From an uncultured Woeseiaceae bacterium (GTDB lineage: Bacteria > Pseudomonadota > Gammaproteobacteria > Steroidobacterales > Woeseiaceae): a DNA stretch of 64,000 bases. The stretch covers positions 293,876-357,875 of the forward strand of contig CALZJH010000001.1 in NCBI GenBank assembly GCA_945787845.1. Direction: 5' to 3'. The position numbers and the translations under genes are program-made. Of the stretch, positions 17,033-26,313 are shown piece by piece (positions within the stretch are counted from its first letter, which is position 1; every line of letters starts with the position of its first letter). A model generated the notes under the pieces. That model saw nothing but the letters and a program-made list of their open reading frames with translations, was not told the DNA's origin and searched no databases.

Positions 17033-18091
17033 ATGAACGTCAAACCGCTATTCAAACTGATGGTCGAGAAGAAAGCTTCAGACCTCTTCTTCGCACCGTT
17101 TGCACCGGCCAAGATCAAGATCGAAGGCAAGATCATGCCGGTGAACAAACTCGAGATGACGCCGAAGATGGTCAAGCAGGCGGCGCTGGAGCTCATGAAC
17201 GAAGAGCAAATGGAATACTTCACGCGCGAGCTCGAGATCGATTTTGCGTTGTCCGAAGAGGGCCTCGGACGATTTCGCGTCAACGTGTTCCACCAGCGCG
17301 GCAACGTCGCGATGGTATTGCGTTACATCACGAGTAACCTGCCGACGCTTGATGAGCTCGGTATGCCCGCGCAGCTCAAAGAGCTGGTGATGCTGCGTCG
17401 TGGCCTGATCCTGATGGTCGGGGCGACCGGTGCCGGTAAGTCGACAACGCTCGCTGCAATGGTAAATCACCGCAACGAAAAGACGTCGTCGCACATTCTT
17501 ACGATTGAAGATCCGATCGAATTTCTGCATCCCAACAAGCAGTCGATTATCAACCAGCGCGAAGTCGGGCTGGATACGAAGTCCTACGCTCGTGCGCTGA
17601 GGAGCGCCGTACGTGCCGCACCTGACGTCATCCTGATTGGCGAGATTCGCGACACGGAATCGATGCGCGCCGCGCTCGATATGGCGGGCACGGGTCACCT
17701 CGTGCTCGCGACCGTCCACTCGAACAACTCGGCCGAGACCCTGGACCGCATCATCAACCTGTTTCCCCAGGAGCAGCACGCGCAGGTCTTCATGGACCTG
17801 GCACATTATCTGCGCGCTATCCTGTCGCAGCGACTCGTGCGCGCGCGCAACGGCAAGCGCGTGGCGGCCGTCGAACTCATGCTCAACACGCCACACATCA
17901 AGGACCTGATCCTGAAGGGCGATATCTCCACAGTGAAGGAAGCGCATAAAGAATCGGGAGAAGCGGGCATGCAGAACTTCGACGAGGCATTGCTGCAGCT
18001 CTACAAGGACGGCACGATAACGCTCGAAGAAGCGATGTCGCACGCCGACTCGCGCTCCAATCTCGAAGCCAAGGTCAATTTCGGCGGATAG
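17033..18091 (+). CDS. Third PilT/PilU-like ATPase
   Basis: 352 residues, 20 bp after pilU, so probably in the same transcript. Walker A (GATGAGKST) is near 131. The Asp box (EDPIEFLHP), Walker B (ILIGEIRD) and His box (GHLVLATVHSNNS) are all present, so it should be an active ATPase. The C-terminal segment (HIKDLILKGDISTVKEAH) is PilU-like rather than PilT-like, and the protein lacks PilU's long acidic tail. It may be a PilU paralogue. Typical pilTU loci carry two such genes, so the third is notable. Confidence 0.88.
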   Translation: MNVKPLFKLMVEKKASDLFFAPFAPAKIKIEGKIMPVNKLEMTPKMVKQAALELMNEEQMEYFTRELEIDFALSEEGLGRFRVNVFHQRGNVAMVLRYITSNLPTLDELGMPAQLKELVMLRRGLILMVGATGAGKSTTLAAMVNHRNEKTSSHILTIEDPIEFLHPNKQSIINQREVGLDTKSYARALRSAVRAAPDVILIGEIRDTESMRAALDMAGTGHLVLATVHSNNSAETLDRIINLFPQEQHAQVFMDLAHYLRAILSQRLVRARNGKRVAAVELMLNTPHIKDLILKGDISTVKEAHKESGEAGMQNFDEALLQLYKDGTITLEEAMSHADSRSNLEAKVNFGG

Positions 18092-18156
18092 CCACCCCCG
18101 CGCGGGCTGCGTACAATCCAGCCCCATGATCACGGCACTCCTGATGACCCCCACGC

Positions 18157-19953
18157 ATGCCTTATACGTCGCCTGAGGCCGTATTGTGGGAGGTCTTTGG
18201 TTATCGCAACTTCCGCGGAACCCAGCGGGCGATCATCGAGTCCATCATGCAGGGCCGCGACGCGCTTATCATCATGCCGACCGGCGGCGGCAAGTCGCTT
18301 TGTTACCAGATACCGGCGCTCCTGCGCGAGGGTACGGGGCTCGTTATTTCTCCGTTGATTGCGTTGATGCAGGACCAGGTGGCGGCTCTGCGCGAAGTCG
18401 GTATCGAGGCTGGCTTCCTGAATTCCAGCCAGACCGGGGAAGAACAGAACGAGGTCAGGAACCGCCTGCGTGACGGCAGCATGCAGCTGCTTTACGTTGC
18501 GCCCGAACGCTTGAACACCGAGCACACCCGGTCGTTACTGCGCGGTATCGATCTCTCGGTGATTGCCATTGACGAGGCACATTGTGTGTCGCAGTGGGGC
18601 CACGACTTCCGCCAAGACTACCTTTCGCTCGGCGTAATGGGATCGCTGTTCCCCGGCGTGCCACGCCTGGCGCTGACGGCAACCGCCACACAGAGGACAC
18701 GTGAGGAAATCGTCTCGCGCCTTGAACTCAACGATCCGGACATCTCCGTAGCGCCGTTCGACCGGTCAAACATTCGCTACCTTGTGATGCCGAAACTCGA
18801 CCCGCGCCGGCAATTGCAGGCATTCCTGCAGCCGCATCGCGGTGAGGCGGGCATTGTTTACTGCATGTCGCGCAAGAAGACGGAGGCCACCGCGGAGTGG
18901 CTGCGCCAGCAGGGATTCAATGCCTTGCCCTACCACGCCGGGCTCGATGCCGATACCCGTCGCGAGAATCAGCGTCGCTTCCAGGCGGAAGATGGCGTGC
19001 TGATCGTCGCGACTATCGCCTTCGGCATGGGTATCGATAAGCCAGACGTGCGTTTTGTTGCGCACCTGGACCTGCCCAAGAGCATGGAGGCGTATTACCA
19101 GGAAACCGGCCGGGCGGGGCGCGATGGGGAGCCTGCGGAAGCCTGGATGGTGTATGGCCTGCAGGATGTCGTGCGCCTGCGCCAGATGCTCGACCAATCG
19201 GATGCGAACGAGGAGCACAAGCGCTTCGAGCGCCTCAAGCTCGACGCGCTGCTCGGCTGGTGCGAGGCAACCGGGTGTCGCCGCCGGCCGCTGCTGGAGT
19301 ATTTCGGAGATGAGCTGGGCGACGATTGTGGGAACTGCGATGGTTGCCTGGCGCCGGTATCTACCTGGGACGGCCTCGAAGCAGCGCAGAAGCTGCTTTC
19401 AGCGGTCTATCGGACGGGACAGCGCTTCGGGGCGGCCCATCTCGTCGATGTTCTCCTGGGCAAGCTCACCGACAAAGTGCAGCAGCATGGTCACGACGCG
19501 CTAAGCGTATTCGGTATCGGTGATGGGCTGGCTGCGCAAACCTGGCGCTCGGTCATTCGGCAGCTGATCGTCATGGGATACCTGCGTGCCGATGCGGAAC
19601 GTTACGGAGGACTGGTTCTGACCTCGTCCAGCCGCGAGCTGCTGCGTGGGGAAACGCAGGTGCGTTTCCGCGAGGAACACAAACGCAGGGAAAAAGCTCG
19701 ACTGCCTGAACCGCAAGCCGCGGAAATCAGGGACGAAGACCTTGAACTCTGGGAGGCACTGCGGTCCTGCCGGGGAGAGCTGGCTGACGAGCATGGCGTC
19801 CCGCCGTACGTAATTTTCCATGATCGAACGCTGAGAGAGATGCTGCTGCTGCGGCCGAATAACGAGTCGGAGCTGCTCGGCATCAACGGCGTTGGTCAGA
19901 CCAAACTCGATCGCTACGGCCAGCTCTTTCTCGACGTCTTGCGAGCCTTTTAG
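18157..19953 (+). CDS. recQ: ATP-dependent DNA helicase RecQ
   Basis: 598 residues. It is a 3'-to-5' helicase in recombination and replication-fork repair. Helicase motifs are complete: FRGTQRAII (motif 0), [12 protein letters not shown] (Walker A), [14 protein letters not shown] (DEAH plus aromatic loop), TATAT, and the C-terminal [10 protein letters not shown]. The zinc-binding Cys cluster ([16 protein letters not shown], then CGNCDGC) and winged-helix region follow. An HRDC domain closes the protein (residues about 520-598). The ATG at 18157 lies 65 bp after the third pilus ATPase. Confidence 0.95.
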   Translation: MPYTSPEAVLWEVFGYRNFRGTQRAIIESIMQGRDALIIMPTGGGKSLCYQIPALLREGTGLVISPLIALMQDQVAALREVGIEAGFLNSSQTGEEQNEVRNRLRDGSMQLLYVAPERLNTEHTRSLLRGIDLSVIAIDEAHCVSQWGHDFRQDYLSLGVMGSLFPGVPRLALTATATQRTREEIVSRLELNDPDISVAPFDRSNIRYLVMPKLDPRRQLQAFLQPHRGEAGIVYCMSRKKTEATAEWLRQQGFNALPYHAGLDADTRRENQRRFQAEDGVLIVATIAFGMGIDKPDVRFVAHLDLPKSMEAYYQETGRAGRDGEPAEAWMVYGLQDVVRLRQMLDQSDANEEHKRFERLKLDALLGWCEATGCRRRPLLEYFGDELGDDCGNCDGCLAPVSTWDGLEAAQKLLSAVYRTGQRFGAAHLVDVLLGKLTDKVQQHGHDALSVFGIGDGLAAQTWRSVIRQLIVMGYLRADAERYGGLVLTSSSRELLRGETQVRFREEHKRREKARLPEPQAAEIRDEDLELWEALRSCRGELADEHGVPPYVIFHDRTLREMLLLRPNNESELLGINGVGQTKLDRYGQLFLDVLRAF

Positions 19954-19985
19954 ACCGGCCGCCGGCTGTCCGCATCGGCTCCTGG

Positions 19986-20879
19986 CTACCAGGCAACGGT
20001 CGCCGCATCGAACACAGGCCCGTCGACGCAGACCCGCTTCATGGCTTCACCATCGGGTGTGTTGATCTTCACGGCGCACCCGGCGCAGCCACCGACCGCG
20101 CAGGCCATGAATTCTTCAAGAGAAACCTGGCAGGGTAATGCGTAGCGTGCCGCGAGCGCTGCCACGGCCTTGAGCATCGGGGTCGGGCCGCAGGCATAGA
20201 CTTCGACCTTGGCGCGCTCCTCTTCGGTCAGGGAGGCCAGCCACTGATCGGCCAGGTCCGTCACGTAGCCCTGATAGCATCCCGCATAGCCCTGCAGACT
20301 GGTCAATCGCGTCGGTATGTTCCAGCTCTCGAGCAACGGCATGGTGCTCGAAACGTCGTCGCTGATGCCGGCCACTGGAAGGGAGGACGTTTGCAATTCG
20401 AATGGAAACGGAATCTCCGAGCCCAGAATCGCGAACGGCTGCCAGGAACCGCCGTCGTGGCGCAGCCAGTCGGCAATGTAAATCATTGGCGGGATGCCCA
20501 CGCCACCGCCAATCAGGAGCGGCATCGGGCGCTCGGCAGACATCTGGAACGGCTGTCCGATCGGGCCGAGCACGCTGACAGTGTCGCCGGGTTTCCTTGC
20601 GGCCAGCAGGCGCAATCCATGACCCACGATCTTGTACAGAATTTCTATCCAGTCGTCGCCCGCACGCATGATCGACAAGGGGCGCCGCATCGGCAGCGAG
20701 GGGTCGCAGGTAATGTGCACGAAACTGCCCGGCGCAGCCGCAGCGGCACACTTCGGGGCACGCAGGCGCATGATGTACTGGTCGCCCGCGAACATCTCGG
20801 AGGACAGGATTTCCCCGTCTTCGACAAAGATCGTGCCGCGGTTTCGCTGCGCCTGCTCCTGCGCTGCCGTCAGTGCCAT
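19986..20879 (-). CDS. Dihydroorotate dehydrogenase electron-transfer subunit-like protein (PyrK type)
   Basis: 297 residues from the ATG at 20877-20879, 4 bp after the pyrB stop; longer readings run back into pyrB. It is a ferredoxin-reductase-like fold with the FAD-binding MRRPLSIM, nucleotide-binding LLIGGGVGIPP and CGPTPML, and the PyrK-type [2Fe-2S] cluster pattern CAVGGCAGC with a further Cys in RVCVDGP. PyrK shuttles electrons from class 1B dihydroorotate dehydrogenase to NAD. No PyrD is in the window, so the partner is unknown. It takes the place that pyrC' occupies next to pyrB in Pseudomonas. Confidence 0.85.
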   Translation of the reverse strand: MALTAAQEQAQRNRGTIFVEDGEILSSEMFAGDQYIMRLRAPKCAAAAAPGSFVHITCDPSLPMRRPLSIMRAGDDWIEILYKIVGHGLRLLAARKPGDTVSVLGPIGQPFQMSAERPMPLLIGGGVGIPPMIYIADWLRHDGGSWQPFAILGSEIPFPFELQTSSLPVAGISDDVSSTMPLLESWNIPTRLTSLQGYAGCYQGYVTDLADQWLASLTEEERAKVEVYACGPTPMLKAVAALAARYALPCQVSLEEFMACAVGGCAGCAVKINTPDGEAMKRVCVDGPVFDAATVAW

Positions 20880-20883
20880 GTTG

Positions 20884-21882
20884 CTACCGTGCCGCCATGG
20901 TCTTGCCGACGCGATCGAGTACCGCCATGCGCACGGCAACACCATTGGTGACCTGCTGCGTGATCACCGACTGCGACCCATCCGCCAGTGAGCCTTCGAT
21001 CTCAATGCCGCGGTTCATCGGCCCCGGGTGCATGACGATGGCGTCGGGCCTGGCGAGCTTCATGCTGTCATGGCTGACGCCATAGTTCGCAAAGTACTCA
21101 TCGATGCCGGGGATGCCGTCCAGGTTGCCGATGCGCTCTCGCTGGATGCGCAATGCCATCACGACATCGGCATCGGCAATGCCCTCGGCGAGGTTGTCGA
21201 CGATGTGGGCCCCGGGAACCTTGTCCGCGTCGGGCGCCAAGACGGGCGGCGAGATCAGGCGCAGGTCGCCAACCCCGAGCGTCGTCAGCGCGTGCGTCGC
21301 CGACATGGCAACGCGCGAGTGGCGAATGTCGCCGACGATGGCAATGGTGAGATTTTCGAACGCGCCCTTGTGCTGGCGAATCGTCAGGACATCGAGCAGG
21401 CCCTGGGTCGGGTGCGACACATCTGACTCACCGGCATTGAGGATGCTGACGTGCGGCTGGACGTGGCGCGCGATGTACGCGGGCACACCGTCGCTGGCAT
21501 CGCGAACCACCATGATGTCGACGTGCATGGCCTGGAGCGTGTAGATCGTGTCGAGGATGCTCTCGCCTTTCTTGCGCGAGGACGTATTGACGTCCAGGTT
21601 CAGGACATCGGCACCGAGACGCTTGCCGGCAAGGTCGAACGAGGCTCGCGTGCGCGTGCTCGGTTCGAAAAACAGGTTGCCGACCGTACGCCCGGCCAGC
21701 GACTGGCTGCGTGCGGGCAGGTCGCCGGGAGCCGTCAGGTAGCCCTCTGCGTCATCGAGAATGTCGGTGAGCAGCGCCCTGTCGAGACCTTTGAGGGTCA
21801 GGAGGTGGCGTAAGTTGCCGTTGGCGTCCAGCTGCAGCGCAGCCTCGTCGTCCAGGATTTCGTTGGGGTCGGCGGCGTTCAT
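20884..21882 (-). CDS. pyrB: Aspartate carbamoyltransferase catalytic subunit
   Basis: 332 residues. It condenses carbamoyl phosphate with aspartate in pyrimidine synthesis. The carbamoyl-phosphate site FFEPSTRTRASFDLAGKRLG is present. ESDVSHPTQGLLDVLTI and VMHPGPMNRGIEI are diagnostic of PyrB. It has an N-terminal extension of about 20 residues like the longer Pseudomonas-type subunits. No pyrI is seen. It sits between ruvX and the PyrK-like gene in a leftward operon. Confidence 0.95.
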   Translation of the reverse strand: MNAADPNEILDDEAALQLDANGNLRHLLTLKGLDRALLTDILDDAEGYLTAPGDLPARSQSLAGRTVGNLFFEPSTRTRASFDLAGKRLGADVLNLDVNTSSRKKGESILDTIYTLQAMHVDIMVVRDASDGVPAYIARHVQPHVSILNAGESDVSHPTQGLLDVLTIRQHKGAFENLTIAIVGDIRHSRVAMSATHALTTLGVGDLRLISPPVLAPDADKVPGAHIVDNLAEGIADADVVMALRIQRERIGNLDGIPGIDEYFANYGVSHDSMKLARPDAIVMHPGPMNRGIEIEGSLADGSQSVITQQVTNGVAVRMAVLDRVGKTMAAR

Positions 21883-21894
21883 CGGGGCGCAATT

Positions 21895-22338
21895 CTACCG
21901 GGCGGCGAGATATCTTTCAGCGATAAATACGGCCGCCGCGCTGTCGACCATTTCCTTCGAGATGCGGCCACGCGTACCGGCGGCACGAGCGTCCTTGAGA
22001 ACGCGCTCGGCTTCGACCGACGTATAGCGCTCATCGATGGTTTCCACAGGCAGTCCGTAACGACCGAGTGCGTCGATAAATGCCTCGACATGCGGCTGCA
22101 TCTCACTGGGGGAGCCGTCGGCGTGTGCCGGCATGCCGACGACGAGAGTCGCCGGGTGCCACTCCGCGATCAGCGCCGCGATGCGCTCATGGTCCGTGCC
22201 CGAATCGCGGTTGTTCACCACGCCGATCGGGCTCGCGGACCCCGTCACGTCCTGACCGACCGCGACGCCGATGCGGCGCAGTCCAAAGTCAAAGGCGAGA
22301 ATCGTACGGGCCGGGGACAACTCAGGCGTGTCCGGCAT
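21895..22338 (-). CDS. ruvX: Holliday junction resolvase-like pre-16S rRNA nuclease RuvX (YqgF)
   Basis: 147 residues. An RNase H-like fold starts ILAFDFGLRRIGVAVGQ, with the first catalytic Asp. LVVGMPAHADGSPS and the ERYTSVEAERVL segment are family signatures, and the last acidic residue lies in MVDSAAAVFIAERYL. It is linked to maturation of the 5' end of 16S rRNA. It overlaps the upstream yqgE by 17 bp, the usual yqgE-ruvX coupling. Confidence 0.94.
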   Translation of the reverse strand: MPDTPELSPARTILAFDFGLRRIGVAVGQDVTGSASPIGVVNNRDSGTDHERIAALIAEWHPATLVVGMPAHADGSPSEMQPHVEAFIDALGRYGLPVETIDERYTSVEAERVLKDARAAGTRGRISKEMVDSAAAVFIAERYLAAR

Positions 22339-22885
22339 CCGGTGACATACACGCGATATCGATGCCCAGCGTTCGAGCTGCCGAATCCCAGCGGTCTGCG
22401 AACGGCGTGTCGAAGACGATCTCCGGCGTTGCCGGTACGCTCAACCAGGAATTCGCGAGCATTTCCTCCTCAAGCTGCCCGGGTTCCCAGCCGGCGTAGC
22501 CGAGCGCGATTAACGATCGCGCGGGACCGTCACCCATCGCCATGGCATCGATGATGTCCCGGGACAGTGTGAGGCGGATGTCCTCTGATACCGCGAGCGT
22601 GTTCTCGTAGCTCTGCTCCGGCCCGTGCAGCACGAAACCGCGCTCCGTACCGACGGGCCCACCCGACAACACGGGAGAAAGGGCCGCGCCCGGATCGGGG
22701 TCGTCGACGGATAACTGTTCGAACAGCCCGCCGAGTTTGAGTGGTGTAGGACGATTGATGACGATGCCTAGCGCGCCTTCGTCATTATGTTCACAGATGA
22801 GCGTCACGGTGGTGCTGAAGTTGGGGTCCAGCATGCCGGGCATGGCGATAAGTAGCTGATTTATTAGTGAACCGTCCGATTGCAT
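22322..22885 (-). CDS. yqgE: YqgE/AlgH family protein
   Basis: 187 residues. Typical YqgE features are LLIAMPGMLDPNFSTTV at the start, GALGIVINRPT, LSGGPVGTERGFVLH and ALGYAGWEPGQLEEE. The molecular function is unsettled; in Pseudomonas it was named AlgH for an effect on alginate. It is cytosolic. Its 3' end overlaps ruvX. Confidence 0.94.
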   Translation of the reverse strand: MQSDGSLINQLLIAMPGMLDPNFSTTVTLICEHNDEGALGIVINRPTPLKLGGLFEQLSVDDPDPGAALSPVLSGGPVGTERGFVLHGPEQSYENTLAVSEDIRLTLSRDIIDAMAMGDGPARSLIALGYAGWEPGQLEEEMLANSWLSVPATPEIVFDTPFADRWDSAARTLGIDIACMSPDAGHA

Positions 22886-22903
22886 ACGGACAGTATCTGC
22901 CCA

Positions 22904-23809
22904 TCAGTCTCTCGGTACAAGTTGCTCCGTGAACAGGAACTTGTACTCGAATGCCACGGTGTCGTACTCGTTGGCCATGGTGGCCGGGAATTCGTCAAAG
23001 GGCGATGCACGCTGGATGATGTCGACGGATGCGAGGTCGAGAACCGGGGAGCCGCTGGACCGACTCACGGTTGCGTTAATCAGCTCGCCCGTTTCGCTGA
23101 TCGTAACGAGCAGCGTTGGACTGCCGGTCAGATTGTCCAGTTTGCCAAGCTCCGGGAGATACGCGGCGCCGACGGCTTCGATACGTCGTTTCCAGGCGTC
23201 GAGATACGCCGCGGCGACGGATTCGCGCGTGTCGGCCGAAATGATGAGCTGCTGCGGGTCGTCGTCGGTCAGCAGAAAGCTGGCCTCGTCTTCCTGCGGC
23301 AGCGGCAGGGTGACTTCGCTGCCGGCCTCCATTGCGATTGCCATGCTGTCACGGGTTTCGGGTTCGGTGCGGGGGTCGACCGGGACCTGCCGGTCGCTGT
23401 TGTTCTCCGTCACAAGCACTTCGTCCGCCGATTGCTGGTGCGCCCGCGCGTCATCGAGGGCCGTGCCCTCCTCGACGCCCTGGTTGTCCGCCGGCATGGC
23501 GCTCTGCAGCGGAGCTGACGGTCGAATCTGGTCCGTGATGTTGCCGCCGCCCTCCTGGCTGGCCTGCGCGAGATAGGCGGCTTCGTCGGGGCGGTCGATC
23601 TCCTGGTCGGGCGCGGCGACGATCGTGACTTCCAGCGAGATGGCATCCGCGAACGGATCGCTCAACGCCGGGTTGAACGTGACACCGATGATCAGTATGC
23701 CGTGGACCAGCGCGGCCAGGAACAACATGGCGGGCAGGCGATCGGGCACCGCAGGCGCCATGAGCCGCAGCTCATCAAGGGGATCGACTGAAATCGCGGG
23801 ATTGGCCAT
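22904..23809 (-). CDS. TonB-type energy transducer
   Basis: 301 residues. One N-terminal membrane helix (about 27-46, AMLFLAALVHGILIIGVTF) is followed by a long acidic periplasmic linker without the usual Pro-Lys repeat. A C-terminal TonB domain starts near 205 (YLDAWKRRIEAVGAAYLP, then TLLVTISETGELINATV). Its place between gshB and yqgE matches P. aeruginosa TonB3 (PA0406), which affects twitching motility. The equivalent role here is inference, but the pil genes next door fit. No exbB or exbD is in the window. Confidence 0.85.
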   Translation of the reverse strand: MANPAISVDPLDELRLMAPAVPDRLPAMLFLAALVHGILIIGVTFNPALSDPFADAISLEVTIVAAPDQEIDRPDEAAYLAQASQEGGGNITDQIRPSAPLQSAMPADNQGVEEGTALDDARAHQQSADEVLVTENNSDRQVPVDPRTEPETRDSMAIAMEAGSEVTLPLPQEDEASFLLTDDDPQQLIISADTRESVAAAYLDAWKRRIEAVGAAYLPELGKLDNLTGSPTLLVTISETGELINATVSRSSGSPVLDLASVDIIQRASPFDEFPATMANEYDTVAFEYKFLFTEQLVPRD

Positions 23810-23852
23810 ATGCGCGCGAATATTCCGCCATTTTGTCTACATAAACAAGGAG

Positions 23853-24806
23853 CTAGATCCGGTTTTCGATGGCATCGAACATCAGTCCCGCGATATTCAG
23901 GTCGAACTGCTTGTCGAGTTCGCGAATGCCCGTCGGACTCGTCACGTTGACCTCGGTCAGGTAGTCGCCGATGACATCGATGCCCGCGAACAGCACGCCG
24001 GCGTCGCGCAGGGCCGGGCCCACCTGCGCGCAGATTTCAAAGTCGCGCGCCGACATCGCCTGCCCCTTGGCCACGGCACCCGCGACCATGTTGCCGCGGT
24101 TGTCGTCGCCCGTCGGAATACGCGCGAGGGCATACGGGACGGGTTCGCCCTCGATCAGGAGAATGCGCTTATCGCCGGCCGTAATCTCAGGGATGTACAC
24201 CTGGGCCATGGCGAAATACCTGCCGTAGTCGGTCAGGGTTTCGAAGATGACGTTGGCGTTCTTGTCGCCCTTGTTCACGACAAAGATCGAGCGACCACCC
24301 ATACCGTCGAGCGGCTTGGCCACGACGCGCTCGTGTTCGGCGAGGAAAGCCTTCATTTCGTCCATCGAGCGAGTGATCAGCGTTGTGGGTGTGCACTGCG
24401 GGAACCAGGCCGTGTAGGCCTTCTCGTTCATGTCGCGGAGCGCCTGGGGCGCGTTCACGATCAGTGCCCCGTCTTCCTGCGCACGGTCGAGAATGTAGGT
24501 CGTGTAGACATATTCCATGTCAAAGGGCGGATCCTTGCGCATCAGGATCGCGTCAAGGTCGCCGAGCTCGATGTCCTGGCGGTCGCCAAACGCATACCAG
24601 TCCTCATTGTCGTCGCGAACCTCCAAAAGTGTGGACTGTCCCAGCGCCTTACCGGACAGCAACCTGACATCCTTTTGCTCGAAATAGTGAATTTCGGCAT
24701 TGCGCCGCGCTGCTTCGAGCAGCATGGCGAGCGAAGAGTCCTTGTAGGGGGTAATCGAATCGATCGGGTCCATGACAATGCCGATTTTCAAGGATTTAAC
24801 TGTCAT
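23853..24806 (-). CDS. gshB: Glutathione synthetase
   Basis: 317 residues. ATP-grasp enzyme joining gamma-glutamylcysteine and glycine. Visible are IGIVMDPIDSITPYKDSS at the start, the DPPFDMEYVYTTY loop, VAKPLDGMGGRSIFVV (ATP-grasp) and the C-terminal EVNVTSPTGIRELDKQ, which contributes ligands for the metal and phosphates. It is divergent from pilG across 159 bp, and is the first gene of the leftward gshB-tonB-yqgE-ruvX-pyrB-pyrK series. Confidence 0.96.
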   Translation of the reverse strand: MTVKSLKIGIVMDPIDSITPYKDSSLAMLLEAARRNAEIHYFEQKDVRLLSGKALGQSTLLEVRDDNEDWYAFGDRQDIELGDLDAILMRKDPPFDMEYVYTTYILDRAQEDGALIVNAPQALRDMNEKAYTAWFPQCTPTTLITRSMDEMKAFLAEHERVVAKPLDGMGGRSIFVVNKGDKNANVIFETLTDYGRYFAMAQVYIPEITAGDKRILLIEGEPVPYALARIPTGDDNRGNMVAGAVAKGQAMSARDFEICAQVGPALRDAGVLFAGIDVIGDYLTEVNVTSPTGIRELDKQFDLNIAGLMFDAIENRI

Positions 24807-24965
24807 CGCTCGCTAATAATCCGTGGTTCTCTGGCAGGGCGGACCACTATACAGCGAAATCGCGCGTAAGCGCCCGAATTCCCGCGATTTTGCGCATCGT
24901 GGCGGGCGTCGTAGCGGGACTTATGTCAATATGGTAAAAGTCGGTTTTCAACGTGGGGAAATTCG

Positions 24966-25358
24966 GTGTCAAGTAACGCGTCAAGGTCCTTAAGTGGGCT
25001 CAAGATTCTTGTGATAGACGACAGCAAAACCATTCGCCGAACCGCCGAGACCTTGCTCTCCAAGGAAGGCTGCCAGGTGTTCACAGCTATCGACGGCTTC
25101 GATGCGCTGTCAAAGATAGCTGACCACCAGCCTGACCTGATATTTGTGGACATCATGATGCCGCGCCTGGACGGGTATGAGACGTGTTCCCTGATCAAGC
25201 ACAACAAGACGTTCAAGCAGACGCCCGTCATCATGTTGTCGTCCAAGGATGGGCTGTTTGACCGTGCGCGTGGTCGCATCGTCGGGTCCGAACAATACCT
25301 CACCAAGCCGTTCACCAAAGACGAACTGCTGGGTGCGATATCAAACCAGATCAACTAA
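24966..25358 (+). CDS. pilG: Twitching motility response regulator PilG
   Basis: 130 residues from a GTG with GGGGA about 8 bp upstream. It is a stand-alone receiver domain with acidic pocket VIDDS, phospho-acceptor Asp in FVDIMMPRLDGYE, and the conserved Lys in YLTKPF. In Pseudomonas the Chp kinase phosphorylates PilG, which promotes pilus extension and cAMP synthesis. It is first in the pilG-pilH-pilI-pilJ-chpA-chpC operon. Confidence 0.94.
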   Translation: MSSNASRSLSGLKILVIDDSKTIRRTAETLLSKEGCQVFTAIDGFDALSKIADHQPDLIFVDIMMPRLDGYETCSLIKHNKTFKQTPVIMLSSKDGLFDRARGRIVGSEQYLTKPFTKDELLGAISNQIN

Positions 25359-25370
25359 GGAATTTTCAGG

Positions 25371-25736
25371 ATGGCCGTTGTTCTCATTATTGACGATTCG
25401 CCCACGGAGCTGCATCTGTTTCAGAGCATGCTCGAGAAGGCCGGTTTTGACACGCTCGTTGCGGACAGCGGCGAGGAAGGCATACGGCAGGCCGTGACTG
25501 CCCGCCCCGATTGCATCCTGATGGACGTGGTCATGCCTGGCATGAATGGCTTCCAGGCGACCCGAAGGCTGACCAAGGATCCGGCGACCGGGTCCATTCC
25601 CGTCATCATGATCACCACGAAAGACCAGGAAACCGACAAGATCTGGGGTATGCGCCAGGGCGCCGTCGAGTATCTTGTGAAGCCGGTTGCCGACAAGGAG
25701 CTGGTTGCCAAGATCAATTCGGTGATGGCTGCCTGA
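25371..25736 (+). CDS. pilH: Twitching motility response regulator PilH
   Basis: 121 residues, 12 bp after pilG. A single receiver domain with acidic pocket IIDDSPTE, acceptor Asp in LMDVVMPGMNGFQ, and Lys in YLVKPV. PilH is the second output regulator of the Chp system and in Pseudomonas acts as a phosphate sink or in pilus retraction. AAGGAA precedes the ATG. Confidence 0.94.
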   Translation: MAVVLIIDDSPTELHLFQSMLEKAGFDTLVADSGEEGIRQAVTARPDCILMDVVMPGMNGFQATRRLTKDPATGSIPVIMITTKDQETDKIWGMRQGAVEYLVKPVADKELVAKINSVMAA

Positions 25737-25737
25737 A

Positions 25738-26298
25738 GTGGCCGGTGCCGACCTTGCAGCGTTGGTAGAGCAGCCGTTTGAGCTGCTCCAGGAAATCGAA
25801 CGGCGCAGCCGTGCCGCGCACTCGGGACAGGGAGAGGGGTCGGCTCCTGCGGAATGGGTTGGTGTGGGATTTCGCATTGGCGAAGAGCAGTTCGTCGCAA
25901 GCCGCGAGCAGGTGCGCGAAGTCCTGATGTTGCCCGATGCTGTGACGCGAGTTCCCGGCGCGCGGCGCTGGCTGCTCGGGATTGCCAATTTGCGTGGTCA
26001 CTTGTTGCCGCTGATCGACGTCAAGTTGCTGCTGGGCAGTGGCAGAACGACGCTACGGCGCACCACGCGCGTCATATCCGTTAATCATCGTGAAGTGCCC
26101 GCCGGCCTCGTCGTCGACGAAGTGCTTGGCTTCAGGCGTTTCATGGATCACGAATTCGCAAACGAGGCAGCGGAAACGATTGTGCGCTGCGATCGTTTCC
26201 TCGACGGGAGCTATCAACGGGGCGATGAGTCCTGGCCCGTTTTCAATTTATTCGACCTGGTCGAAAGCAACATGTTTCTGCAGGCAGCTGCGGACTAG
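25738..26298 (+). CDS. pilI: CheW-like coupling protein PilI
   Basis: 186 residues from a GTG 1 bp after the pilH stop. It is a CheW fold (VGVGFRIGEEQFVASREQVREVL in outline, then VPGARRWLLGIANLRGHLLPLIDVK). It should couple the receptor PilJ to the kinase ChpA in the inner-membrane chemosensory array. The protein has an extra N-terminal stretch of about 35 residues, as in other PilI proteins. Confidence 0.92.
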   Translation: MAGADLAALVEQPFELLQEIERRSRAAHSGQGEGSAPAEWVGVGFRIGEEQFVASREQVREVLMLPDAVTRVPGARRWLLGIANLRGHLLPLIDVKLLLGSGRTTLRRTTRVISVNHREVPAGLVVDEVLGFRRFMDHEFANEAAETIVRCDRFLDGSYQRGDESWPVFNLFDLVESNMFLQAAAD

Positions 26299-26313
26299 AA
26301 GGTCTGAAAAATT

